Source of the DNA: a bacterium
GTDB taxonomy: Bacteria; Tectomicrobia; Entotheonellia; Entotheonellales; Entotheonellaceae
Direction: 5' to 3'
Assembly: GCA_027294925.1 (NCBI GenBank)
Contig: JAPULM010000348.1
Span: forward strand, 1-8,327
Length of the DNA stretch: 8,327 nt
A program made the position numbers and the translations under genes. Each line of letters starts with the position of its first letter. Within the stretch, counting starts at the first letter, position 1. The notes under the pieces were generated by a model that saw only the letters and a program-made list of their open reading frames with translations, searched no databases and was not told where the DNA came from. This document shows, piece after piece, positions 1 to 5,895 of this stretch.

Positions 1-55
1 GTGCAAGTACTCGCCCACGAAGGCGCCGTTCCACAGATATATTCGGTCCGTTCAT
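1..55 (-). CDS. 5' end of an unidentified minus-strand gene (partial, runs off window)
   Basis: An ATG at 55..53 is preceded by GGGGAGG (complement of 64-70) at 8-base spacing, one of the best ribosome binding sites in the window. The frame stays open for 18 codons (MNGPNISVERRLRGRVLA) to the window edge. That peptide is not recognisable. The frame one base later reads IYLWNGAFVGEYLH directly after a TGA that overlaps the ATG, and it looks more protein-like. Dropping one A after the ATG would give MTDRIYLWNG. Either the frame-A peptide is real, or there is a one-base error or frameshift at the start codon. The gene lies 277 bases beyond the crotonase stop with a hairpin between, so it is probably transcribed separately. 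The function cannot be assigned from so few residues. Confidence 0.5.
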   Translation of the reverse strand, partial: MNGPNISVERRLRGRVLA

Positions 56-202
56 TTGTGATTCCTCCCCAATCTCGTTGCCTTGATTGTTCCATTCGGA
101 ACTGGCGGCGAAAGCCCCTGTGCCTCAATTTGGCCTGCTCCCCTACTTCGGTTGCCAGCCTAAGGCGGCATGCGTCTCTGTTCGACCATGCCATGGATGG
201 CT

Positions 203-237
203 ATCCCACCTTCCCCCGCCAGGTGGGAAGGTGGGAT
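203..237. repeat. Perfect 13-bp inverted repeat (REP-like palindrome or terminator)
   Basis: ATCCCACCTTCCC at 203-215 and its exact reverse complement at 225-237 flank a 9-base loop, giving a strong hairpin. It lies about 95 bases beyond the stop of the minus-strand crotonase and upstream of the next minus-strand gene. It could therefore end the crotonase operon. Neither side has a clear T-run, so a classical Rho-independent terminator is not shown. GC-rich stems of this shape are also typical of dispersed REP-type intergenic palindromes. Confidence 0.6.
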
Positions 238-331
238 GCGGTTTCCCGTCAGACCTAAAACGAGGCGATCCTGCCAGGCGAGAAGGGGCATTGGAAGCAT
301 GCCAAAATATTGCTCCAGGGCCTGCAACAAC

Positions 332-1147
332 TCAGGTGCGAAACGGTCCATCGCGCCATTCAAGGGCGGCTTTTAGGCCTTGTTCCTGCGCCATGCGGTT
401 AAATTCCAACGCTTCCGGCGCCAGATGTGCGACGGCATCATGCTCCAACGCAATCTGCTGTAACAACGAACGGCCCATCAGCTCAAGTCCCTTGTTGACG
501 ATTTGTTTATTCGCCGTCAACAGGTCTTTGCCAATATGACCGATGCGCGCGGCTAAGCGTAGCACCGTATCATCCAATTCAGAAGCCGGTGCCGCCTCAA
601 CTGCCCAGCCAATTTCTCTGGCGGTTTTACCGTCGATTAAGTCACCGGTCAGCAACAAGCGTTTGGCCCATTGCGGGCCAACCGAGTAGATCCACATATG
701 CGTCGGCGGCGCGCCCATCGCCCGTACGGCGGGAAAGCCAATACGTGCATCCTCAGCAACGATCACCATATCACAATGTAAGGCCATATCGGTGCCACCA
801 GCCACACAGTAGCCGTGCACCTGAGCAATGGTGGGAATGCGAAGGTTCCACAGGATGTTCCAGCGTCCTACGGTCTCTTCCATACGCGTGATATCACTGC
901 GAATCGTCCGCTTGGCCTGGGTCTGGCCACGCTCTGCGGTGGGGGTGATATCATAACCGGCACAAAAAGCTCGCCCGGCGCCACGGATGATCAGGGCATG
1001 AATATCAGGGTCGGCTTCAGCTTCTTTTGCCGCCTGCAACAATTCGGTGTGTAACGCAACACTGATCGCGTTGAGTTTCTCCGGACGATTCAGGGTAATG
1101 CGAGCCACACGGTCAATAGTTTCGTACAACAGATCGTTGTAGGACAT
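332..1147 (-). CDS. Crotonase-family (enoyl-CoA hydratase/isomerase-like) protein, atypical active site
   Basis: This is a 271-residue crotonase-fold protein expected to act in the cytoplasm on an acyl-CoA thioester. Numbering from the alternative Met at 1150, the N-terminal strand has ITLNRPEKLNAIS (18-30). The first oxyanion-hole block is FCAGYD (62-67) and the second is HGYCVAGGTD (112-121). In rat enoyl-CoA hydratase the two catalytic glutamates lie at the end of the second block and 20 residues later. Here those positions are Asp121 and Ala141, so a standard hydratase mechanism is doubtful. The GGTD...FPA pattern belongs to a recognisable divergent crotonase subgroup whose substrates I cannot name. 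Two ATGs are adjacent. AAAGGAG sits 6 bases before the second (1147) and only 3 before the first (1150), so I chose 1147. It starts about 20 bases after the M50 gene and is probably the last gene of that operon. Confidence 0.88.
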   Translation of the reverse strand: MSYNDLLYETIDRVARITLNRPEKLNAISVALHTELLQAAKEAEADPDIHALIIRGAGRAFCAGYDITPTAERGQTQAKRTIRSDITRMEETVGRWNILWNLRIPTIAQVHGYCVAGGTDMALHCDMVIVAEDARIGFPAVRAMGAPPTHMWIYSVGPQWAKRLLLTGDLIDGKTAREIGWAVEAAPASELDDTVLRLAARIGHIGKDLLTANKQIVNKGLELMGRSLLQQIALEHDAVAHLAPEALEFNRMAQEQGLKAALEWRDGPFRT

Positions 1148-1168
1148 CATGGTCTCCTTTGTACCCCT

Positions 1169-1810
1169 TCAAATCACGACGAGATACGGCAAGATCGCCT
1201 GCCCAGTTTGAAAAATAAATCTAAAGACAGGAATGCCAGCGTAGCTCAGGAGCATGAGGCCGAATAAGGCCATGTTGCCGTATTGGGCATTAAACCGTAC
1301 ATAAGTGGCGGCGGCCCGGGGGCCGAGGAAGTAGGGTAAGATGTAATGGCCATCCAGAGCCCCAAGTGGGATCAAATTGAAGATCATCAGAACCAGATTG
1401 ATCGTGGTCAGGTAGAGAAAAAACGTTCTAATCTCTACTCCTTGCATGAATTCGGCATCTAATCGAAAGCCGCTGCTATAGGCGTTAATCCCAATAAATG
1501 CAATGATCAGATTCATCCCCGGCCCTGCCGCAGCGACAACCAAATCGGCCCATCGGGAAGTGAAGTTTCTCGGATTGGTGGGCACTGGTTTAGCCCACCC
1601 AAATCCCACTATCACAACCATCAACAGACCCATCGGATCAATATGAGCCAATGGGTTCAGCGTCAGCCTTCCTGCCCGTTGGGCGGTATCGTCCCCGAAC
1701 ATTTTTGCCGCGAACGCATGCCCCCATTCATGGAAAGAGAGGGAAATGACCAGGGCGCTAACGATCAGCAGGAACAAAGTGATCTGCCCGTTATACAGCA
1801 TACTTATCAT
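1169..1810 (-). CDS. M50-family (site-2 type) membrane metalloprotease
   Basis: This is a polytopic zinc metalloprotease of the short bacterial M50 family, about 213 residues long. Numbering from the GTG at 1813, the first membrane helix carries the zinc motif HEWGH (28-32). The family's RLTLNPLAHIDPMG block follows (49-62), then GWAKPVPTNP (72-81), the AAAGPGMNL helix (94-102), and NLIPLGALDG (146-155). Asp154 in that last block is the expected third zinc ligand. A last hydrophobic segment ends the protein, and there is no PDZ domain. Such proteins cleave membrane-embedded substrates, but the target is unknown here. ATG 1810 has AGAGGA at 8 bases; GTG 1813 at 5 bases is a possible alternative. 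Its ATG overlaps the stop of an upstream truncated M50 ORF (TGATG), which suggests translational coupling. The crotonase follows about 20 bases downstream. Confidence 0.92.
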   Translation of the reverse strand: MISMLYNGQITLFLLIVSALVISLSFHEWGHAFAAKMFGDDTAQRAGRLTLNPLAHIDPMGLLMVVIVGFGWAKPVPTNPRNFTSRWADLVVAAAGPGMNLIIAFIGINAYSSGFRLDAEFMQGVEIRTFFLYLTTINLVLMIFNLIPLGALDGHYILPYFLGPRAAATYVRFNAQYGNMALFGLMLLSYAGIPVFRFIFQTGQAILPYLVVI

Positions 1811-1965
1811 CACGCAATTCCTCTAAGACCGATATTATTCCTTAGCGTACTACATCCGGAATGGACCGCCGTCCAGGCATGACCATATTCATGCAGGGTC
1901 AAGGCGAGAAGAAGAGCCGGAACAAATGGGATGAGCCACAACGGCTGGGACAAAAGGTTCAGCAT
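1810..1965 (-). pseudogene. Truncated M50 protease N-terminus (51 codons, HEYGH motif)
   Basis: ATG 1965..1963 opens a 51-codon frame that ends in TGA at 1812..1810. Residues 8-24 form a hydrophobic helix (PLWLIPFVPALLLALTL), followed directly by HEYGHAW (25-31), an HExxH zinc motif in the same place as in the neighbouring full M50 protein. After AVHSG (33-37) the similarity ends in CSTLRNNIGLRGIA. The strands, the GPxxN helix and the distal Asp are all missing, so it cannot be an active protease alone. GAGGA lies 6 bases before the ATG, so it is probably translated. It starts 30 bases after the phosphatase stop. The likeliest origin is a tandem paralogue cut short by deletion. A retained leader peptide that couples translation to the next gene is an alternative. 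Confidence 0.7.
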
Positions 1966-1995
1966 ATCGTGTCCTCATACGCCGCCGCCGTCGCG

Positions 1996-2664
1996 TCAGC
2001 GAAAGGGCGGGCGAAAGGGTGACATCGTTTTCCAAGGGTCATAAATTGTATAATTGATCAGTCGTACATAGGGACGGCCGCGCTTGACAAAATCTATCAT
2101 GTTAATACAGCCGTTATCTTGTTCAAAGCGTAACAGTCGTGTGTAGGGCAGTCCCAAGAACGTACACAACAAGAGGCGATTCACCCCGCCATGCGCCACC
2201 ACCAGAGCCTGTTCAACCCCAGGCTTTTGCATGATACGGTGGATCGCCGCCACATAGCGCCGGCATAACGCAGCAAAACTGATGGGCCCGGGCAATATGA
2301 TGTCATCCGGGCCAACAGCTTCAAGTTGACGGCAGATATCGATGTACGCCAGCGACACATCACGATGCGTTGCCCCCTGTACGGTGGCTAACGGCATTTC
2401 CTGTAAATCAGCTTCTTGCAAAACCGTTAGGCTATGCCGGTTGGCGATAATTTGAGCCGTCTGCATCGTGCGCGCCATGCCACTGCCATAGATGGCGTCG
2501 AATGGTAGATCCTGTAGCTGCTCGGCCAGGACTTCGATCTGTTTGACACCTGACGAGGTGAGTGCTACCTCATGTTCTCGTGGTGCCTGTACATCCCGTG
2601 CAGGCGTATAGGTTTCGCCATGCCGCATGAGCCACAGGCGCTTATATTCGTACGGTGCTTGCAT
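1996..2664 (-). CDS. Histidine phosphatase superfamily protein (phosphoglycerate-mutase-like)
   Basis: This is a 222-residue branch-1 histidine phosphatase, cytoplasmic, with no signal peptide. The catalytic phosphohistidine motif LMRHGET lies at 12-18 (Arg14, His15). GSGMARTMQTA (60-70) supplies Arg65, LQEM supplies the likely proton donor Glu89, and VVAHGG supplies His158. All expected phosphate-pocket residues are present, so the enzyme should be active. The family includes phosphoglycerate mutases, cobalamin (alpha-ribazole) phosphatases and broad phosphatases, and the substrate cannot be chosen from sequence. The C-terminal tail after about residue 195 is unusual in being rich in aromatic and basic residues. 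No strong ribosome binding site precedes ATG 2664. It is the first gene downstream of the promoter at 2769-2798 and is followed 30 bases later by the truncated M50 ORF. Confidence 0.93.
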   Translation of the reverse strand: MQAPYEYKRLWLMRHGETYTPARDVQAPREHEVALTSSGVKQIEVLAEQLQDLPFDAIYGSGMARTMQTAQIIANRHSLTVLQEADLQEMPLATVQGATHRDVSLAYIDICRQLEAVGPDDIILPGPISFAALCRRYVAAIHRIMQKPGVEQALVVAHGGVNRLLLCTFLGLPYTRLLRFEQDNGCINMIDFVKRGRPYVRLINYTIYDPWKTMSPFRPPFR

Positions 2665-2768
2665 CGCTTGGCGTCTTTCCCGGCAGCCGAAGAACTTTTG
2701 TCTACCTGCTTATGAGGCACTGTCTGTACCACCTCATGATAGGTCATGTAAGTCGTCGCTACGTGGGG

Positions 2769-2798
2769 ATTGTAGCCAAGCGACCGGGTAGTGGTCAA
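2769..2798 (-). promoter_or_regulatory. Sigma70-type promoter for the phosphatase-M50-crotonase operon
   Basis: On the minus strand TTGACC (complement of 2793-2798) and TACAAT (complement of 2769-2774) are separated by 18 bases. Both boxes match the consensus at five of six positions. The predicted start near 2762 leaves a leader of about 100 bases before the phosphatase ATG. The promoter sits in the 164-base gap after the SnoaL-like gene, so the operon probably has its own promoter and does not depend on read-through. Confidence 0.55.
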
Positions 2799-2828
2799 GA
2801 CACGGCCCGTGTTTGATACCATCAGCAC

Positions 2829-3266
2829 TCAGTTGAGCGTCGCAGAGCCTGGGCCCGGTGGCGTAGAGATGGGGCGCAAAATAGGCGAGGCGTGATGATG
2901 CACGATACGCCACTCGTCATCGTCATATTCGTAAATATTAGTCGCCAAAATCTGTGACATCTGTAAGGTCTCTGACGCATCGCTGAGATTTTCGATACAG
3001 GTGACCCAGGCGACGTTCCCATATAGACGCACCGCAACATCGGTAATGACAAATCGCATGTATTCGGTATTAGCGAAAATCGCTGCCCAACTCTGCTCGA
3101 TGGCCGCCCAGCCCTCTAACATTTCCCAGCCTGGATGCACGCAGCGAGCGCGTCTGGCCTGTACCCAGATTGTCGCCATCTGAGCGATATTCAAGCTCTC
3201 AAAGGCGCGATAAAAGCGTTCGTTGGCTCGTCTTACTTGTTCCAAAAGTTCGTCTTGGCTTGACAC
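2829..3266 (-). CDS. SnoaL-like / nuclear transport factor 2 family protein
   Basis: This is a 145-residue single-domain protein of the NTF2-like alpha+beta cone fold (SnoaL_3/DUF4440 type). The N-terminal helix runs through ANERFYRAFESLNIAQMATIW (14-34). The family's CVHPGW block is at 42-47, GWAAIEQSW at 52-60, and the paired C-terminal strands are ILATNIYEY (106-114) and WRIVHHHASP (119-128). Relatives include ketosteroid-isomerase-like enzymes and stress or ligand-binding proteins, and none of these sequence blocks decides the ligand. The GTG start at 3266 is favoured because TAGGAG lies 6 bases upstream. The Pro/Gly-rich tail after residue 130 is probably disordered. It is transcribed divergently from the plus-strand crotonase operon, and the two share a 210-base intergenic region. 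Confidence 0.88.
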   Translation of the reverse strand: MSSQDELLEQVRRANERFYRAFESLNIAQMATIWVQARRARCVHPGWEMLEGWAAIEQSWAAIFANTEYMRFVITDVAVRLYGNVAWVTCIENLSDASETLQMSQILATNIYEYDDDEWRIVHHHASPILRPISTPPGPGSATLN

Positions 3267-3289
3267 AGCAGGCTCCTATACCAAAAACG

Positions 3290-3297
3290 AAACGTTT
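3290..3297. promoter_or_regulatory. Possible operator: AAACGTTT palindrome before the SnoaL-like gene
   Basis: The 8-base perfect palindrome AAACGTTT, within CGAAACGTTTGCA, lies 23 bases upstream of the GTG of the SnoaL-like gene. A central CG flanked by A and T tracts resembles LacI/PurR-family operators, but the outer bases are not symmetric and no regulator is encoded nearby. An 8-base palindrome can easily occur by chance. Confidence 0.2.
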
Positions 3298-3379
3298 GCA
3301 TGATTGATCGTCTCAACGCAGGAGTAACACAGAATATCCAACAGAGCAAACGTGTCCCAGACAGTGGTAGCCAGGCTTC

Positions 3380-3408
3380 TTGATTGCCCAGACTCAACAT
3401 GCTATAAC
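3380..3408 (+). promoter_or_regulatory. Sigma70-type promoter for the crotonase-thiE-crotonase operon
   Basis: TTGATT (3380-3385) and TATAAC (3403-3408) are separated by exactly 17 bases. Each box differs from consensus at one or two positions. The predicted start near 3415 gives a leader of about 60 bases before the ATG at 3477, which has ACGGAG 6 bases upstream. This is the best-placed plus-strand promoter in the divergent intergenic region. Confidence 0.6.
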
Positions 3409-3476
3409 CGCGCAACGATTCCTTTCCATTCATTTGCGCTTGCCGTCAGCAGGGAAGGCAGGTAACGGAGATACTG

Positions 3477-4265
3477 ATGACGTACGAAACCATACGTTTT
3501 ACGGTTGATGGCCACATTGCCCGTATGACCTTGAACCGTCCCCGGGCCCTGAACGCGATTAGCCCGCAAATGCTCGACGACATGCAAGCCGTTGCATCAC
3601 AGGTCACGGCGGACCCCAATCTGCGGGTGTTGATCATTGCGGCCGAGGGACGTGCTTTCTGTGCCGGTGCAGACCTCAAAGCCATCGACGCCATGCAAGG
3701 CAGCATCGCCAAGATGCAGCGCTTTTTGAGGCATTGGAAAGACGTCTTTTGCACCCTTGAAGACCTGCCGCGACCGGTCATTGGCGTATGCCAAGGACTG
3801 GCCTTAGCAGGCGGCTTTGAACTCCTCCAGGTGTGCGACTTTGTTATTGCCTCGGATAACGCGCAAATTGGCGATCAGCATATCAATTTCGGCCTCGTCC
3901 CCGGCGGTGGTGGCAGTCAACGTCTGCCTCGTCTCATTGGTATTCGCAAGGCCAAAGAACTGATGTTCACGGGCGTCTGGCTGAACGCCATGCAGGCCTA
4001 TGAATTAGACCTGGTCAATAAGGTCGTAGCGCCAGCGGAATTGGAAAATGCCGTGCAAGAGCTGGCCACAACCCTGGCTGCAAAGAGCCCTATCGCACTG
4101 CGGACGATGAAACGTCTTATTAATAGCGGCATGCAGACCGACCTGGAGCACGGCCTGGAGCTTGAACTCCACATGGTATCCATTCATAACGTATTGGATG
4201 ATACGCGTGAGGGTATCGCAGCGTTTAAAGAAAAACGCCAGCCCGTCTTCAAGGGCGTTTTGTAG
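3477..4265 (+). CDS. Crotonase-family enoyl-CoA hydratase/isomerase
   Basis: This is a 262-residue crotonase, close to the family's usual length, expected to be a cytoplasmic oligomer acting on acyl-CoA. The MTLNRPRALNAIS block is at 17-29. The oxyanion hole is formed by FCAGAD (61-66) and LALAGGFE (108-115), and the VPGGGGSQRLPRLIG block is at 141-155. The first catalytic glutamate is present (Glu115). The second, 20 residues later, is replaced by His135 in IGDQHINFGL. That keeps one acid/base, which suits an isomerase, a hydratase variant or a hydrolase more than a standard short-chain hydratase. The C-terminal helix ends GIAAFKEKRQPVFKG, as is common in the family. ATG 3477 follows ACGGAG at 6 bases. 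It is first in a plus-strand operon, with thiE starting 12 bases after its stop. Confidence 0.93.
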   Translation: MTYETIRFTVDGHIARMTLNRPRALNAISPQMLDDMQAVASQVTADPNLRVLIIAAEGRAFCAGADLKAIDAMQGSIAKMQRFLRHWKDVFCTLEDLPRPVIGVCQGLALAGGFELLQVCDFVIASDNAQIGDQHINFGLVPGGGGSQRLPRLIGIRKAKELMFTGVWLNAMQAYELDLVNKVVAPAELENAVQELATTLAAKSPIALRTMKRLINSGMQTDLEHGLELELHMVSIHNVLDDTREGIAAFKEKRQPVFKGVL

Positions 4266-4277
4266 GAGACAAAACAT

Positions 4278-4907
4278 ATGCCTTCGGAATCTAAGTTATC
4301 GGGCCTCTATGTCATTACCGATGCCAATTTAATGCCGCGCGATCGCTTTGTCAATATGGTTGAGGCTGCTGTGCAAAGTGGTGCAACGATGGTGCAGTTA
4401 CGTGAAAAGAACACGCCGCGCGATGCAGTGGTCAGCTTAGGGCGTGAGGTGTTAGCGGTGACGCGCCGCTATAACGCGTTGCTCATTGTCAATGACGACC
4501 CGACCGTGGCGCGTGACATTGGCGCTGATGGTGTCCATGTCGGGTGGCAAGACCCAGCGGTGGCGGAAACACGCGCCATTGTGGGTGACGATGTCATCAG
4601 TGGCGTATCTTGTTATGGCGAATTGAGTAAGGCGGTTGCCGCCGAACAGGCAGGGGCCGATTATGTCGCTTTTGGCTCGCCTTTTCCCTCGCCGACCAAA
4701 AGTAGCAAGGGTCGAACACCGATCGGTATTTTTCAGCAGGCCAAACAATGCGTTACCTTGCCTATATTTGCTATCGGTGGCATCAATATCGGCAATGCGC
4801 AGCAACTCATCGACGCCGGCGCCGACGGCGTTGCCGTGGTCTCCGGGGTGTTCGGTGCCCCAGATGTGGCGACTGCAGCGCGCGACTTGGTGCAACTTTT
4901 CCAGTAA
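4278..4907 (+). CDS. thiE: Thiamine-phosphate synthase (thiamine-phosphate pyrophosphorylase)
   Basis: This 209-residue TIM-barrel enzyme joins HMP-pyrophosphate and the thiazole phosphate to give thiamine monophosphate in the cytoplasm. Motifs run in the ThiE order: GLYVITD (9-15), MVQLREKN (38-45) for the pyrimidine, IVNDD (70-74) with the metal-binding Asp, and DGVHVGWQD (84-92) with the second metal Asp. They continue with GVSCY (109-113), DYVAFGSPFPSPTKS (128-142) for pyrophosphate and thiazole, AIGGIN (165-170) and VAVVSGVF (185-192). All expected residues appear intact. The FPSPTK version is commonest in proteobacterial ThiE proteins. AGGAG lies 9 bases before ATG 4278. No other thiamine gene and no recognisable THI-box riboswitch is in the window. 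The gene sits between two crotonases with short gaps, an unusual setting that suggests co-transcription. Length and motif completeness make the assignment firm. Confidence 0.95.
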   Translation: MPSESKLSGLYVITDANLMPRDRFVNMVEAAVQSGATMVQLREKNTPRDAVVSLGREVLAVTRRYNALLIVNDDPTVARDIGADGVHVGWQDPAVAETRAIVGDDVISGVSCYGELSKAVAAEQAGADYVAFGSPFPSPTKSSKGRTPIGIFQQAKQCVTLPIFAIGGINIGNAQQLIDAGADGVAVVSGVFGAPDVATAARDLVQLFQ

Positions 4908-4962
4908 GAAGCATGGTCGCGAGCGTCTATACGGTTGATTTTACAACTAACCAGGAGGACAT

Positions 4963-5781
4963 ATGGAGTTTGAACATCTCCTATTCGAGGTGCGTGATCA
5001 TATTGCGACCATAACGTTAAACCGTCCGGAAGCGCGTAATGCATTTAGCCAGGACATGCGCAAATCAATGGGCGTTGCCCTGCAGCAGGTGAGCGAAGGC
5101 GCCGGAACGGAGATCAAGGCGCTGATCATTACGGGTGCCGGCGGCGCATTTTGCGCCGGTGGTAACGTCAAGGGCATGGGCGAGCGCAGTAAGGCGTCGG
5201 CGGTTGAAAATCGGCGCGCTATGCGCCTCGGTCATCAGCGCTTGAAAGAAATCCGCGCACTCGAGCTGCCGGTTATCGCGGTGGTGGATGGGCCGGCGGC
5301 TGGCGCCGGGTGCAATCTGGCATTGGCTTGTGATTTTATCCTGGCGAGCCAGCGTGCCCGGTTCATTCAGGCTTTCGTGCGTATCGGGCTGGTGCCGGAT
5401 TGGGGCGGTATGTATCTGTTGCCACGTATTGTTGGGATACAACGCGCTAAAGAACTCATCTTCTCCGGCCGCTCACTCGGGGCAGAAGAGGCCAAGCAAA
5501 TTGGCTTGGTCTATGAGGTTTATCCTGAAGACCAATTGATGCAAAAGGCGCGTGCGTTTGCCGGCCGCTTCTGCCATGCCTCAACTGACGCGATCGGGTT
5601 GGCCAAAAATATCCTCAACCAGACATTTGATATCAATTTTGAGACCTCACTCGATCTGGAAGCCGATGCGCAGAGTATGATTCGGCAAAGTGACTATCAT
5701 CATGAGAGCGTCGAACGCTTTCGCTCCAAACAGCCGCTCCGCTTCCATTGGGACCTGATGGACAAAGAGGCGACAGAATAG
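4963..5781 (+). CDS. PaaG-like enoyl-CoA isomerase/hydratase (crotonase family)
   Basis: This is a 272-residue crotonase. Conserved blocks are ITLNRPEARNAFS (17-29), GGAFCAGGNVKGMG (60-73), DGPAAGAGCNLALACDF (109-125), RFIQAFVRIGLVPDWGG (133-149) and LLPRIVG (152-158). The positions of both classical hydratase glutamates are replaced, by Asn118 and Phe138. Asp146 in the GLVPDWGG block matches the single catalytic aspartate of PaaG-type isomerases, which also have GAGxNLALACD. I therefore favour isomerisation of an enoyl-CoA, in a phenylacetate-like or fatty acyl-CoA route, over hydration. No other paa gene is nearby, so a role in phenylacetate breakdown is not shown. A strong AGGAGG lies 4 bases before ATG 4963. 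It is the last gene of the operon, 55 bases after thiE, and converges on the LLM oxidoreductase gene. Confidence 0.9.
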   Translation: MEFEHLLFEVRDHIATITLNRPEARNAFSQDMRKSMGVALQQVSEGAGTEIKALIITGAGGAFCAGGNVKGMGERSKASAVENRRAMRLGHQRLKEIRALELPVIAVVDGPAAGAGCNLALACDFILASQRARFIQAFVRIGLVPDWGGMYLLPRIVGIQRAKELIFSGRSLGAEEAKQIGLVYEVYPEDQLMQKARAFAGRFCHASTDAIGLAKNILNQTFDINFETSLDLEADAQSMIRQSDYHHESVERFRSKQPLRFHWDLMDKEATE

Positions 5782-5895
5782 TCGTTGTTGACTGGTCTGG
5801 GCGAGCCTTTACCTCTATAACCTGACGCCCCCAGGCAGCTTCCATCTGGGAAAAACCTACTCCTGAAAAATGCCTGCACTCCCGCTGATGCCGGG

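Noticed and set aside
160..363. 67-codon minus-strand frame overlapping the 3' end of the crotonase (MNGAMDRFAPELLQAL...)
   Set aside because: There is no ribosome binding site, it overlaps the crotonase by 32 bases, and its last third is translated from the 13-bp hairpin. The residue composition is plausible, but nothing supports expression.
2565..2828. 87-codon minus-strand frame directly after the SnoaL-like gene
   Set aside because: It covers the predicted promoter and the start of the histidine phosphatase in another frame, and its sequence matches nothing I recognise.
4266..4277. Thiamine (THI-box) riboswitch upstream of thiE
   Set aside because: The gap to the preceding gene is only 12 bases, and nothing resembling the THI-box is visible upstream of 3477 either.
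5865..5895. Possible Rho-independent terminator after the LLM gene
   Set aside because: The stem is only 4 base pairs (CCCG/CGGG), and the T-run lies about 10 bases away instead of directly after it.
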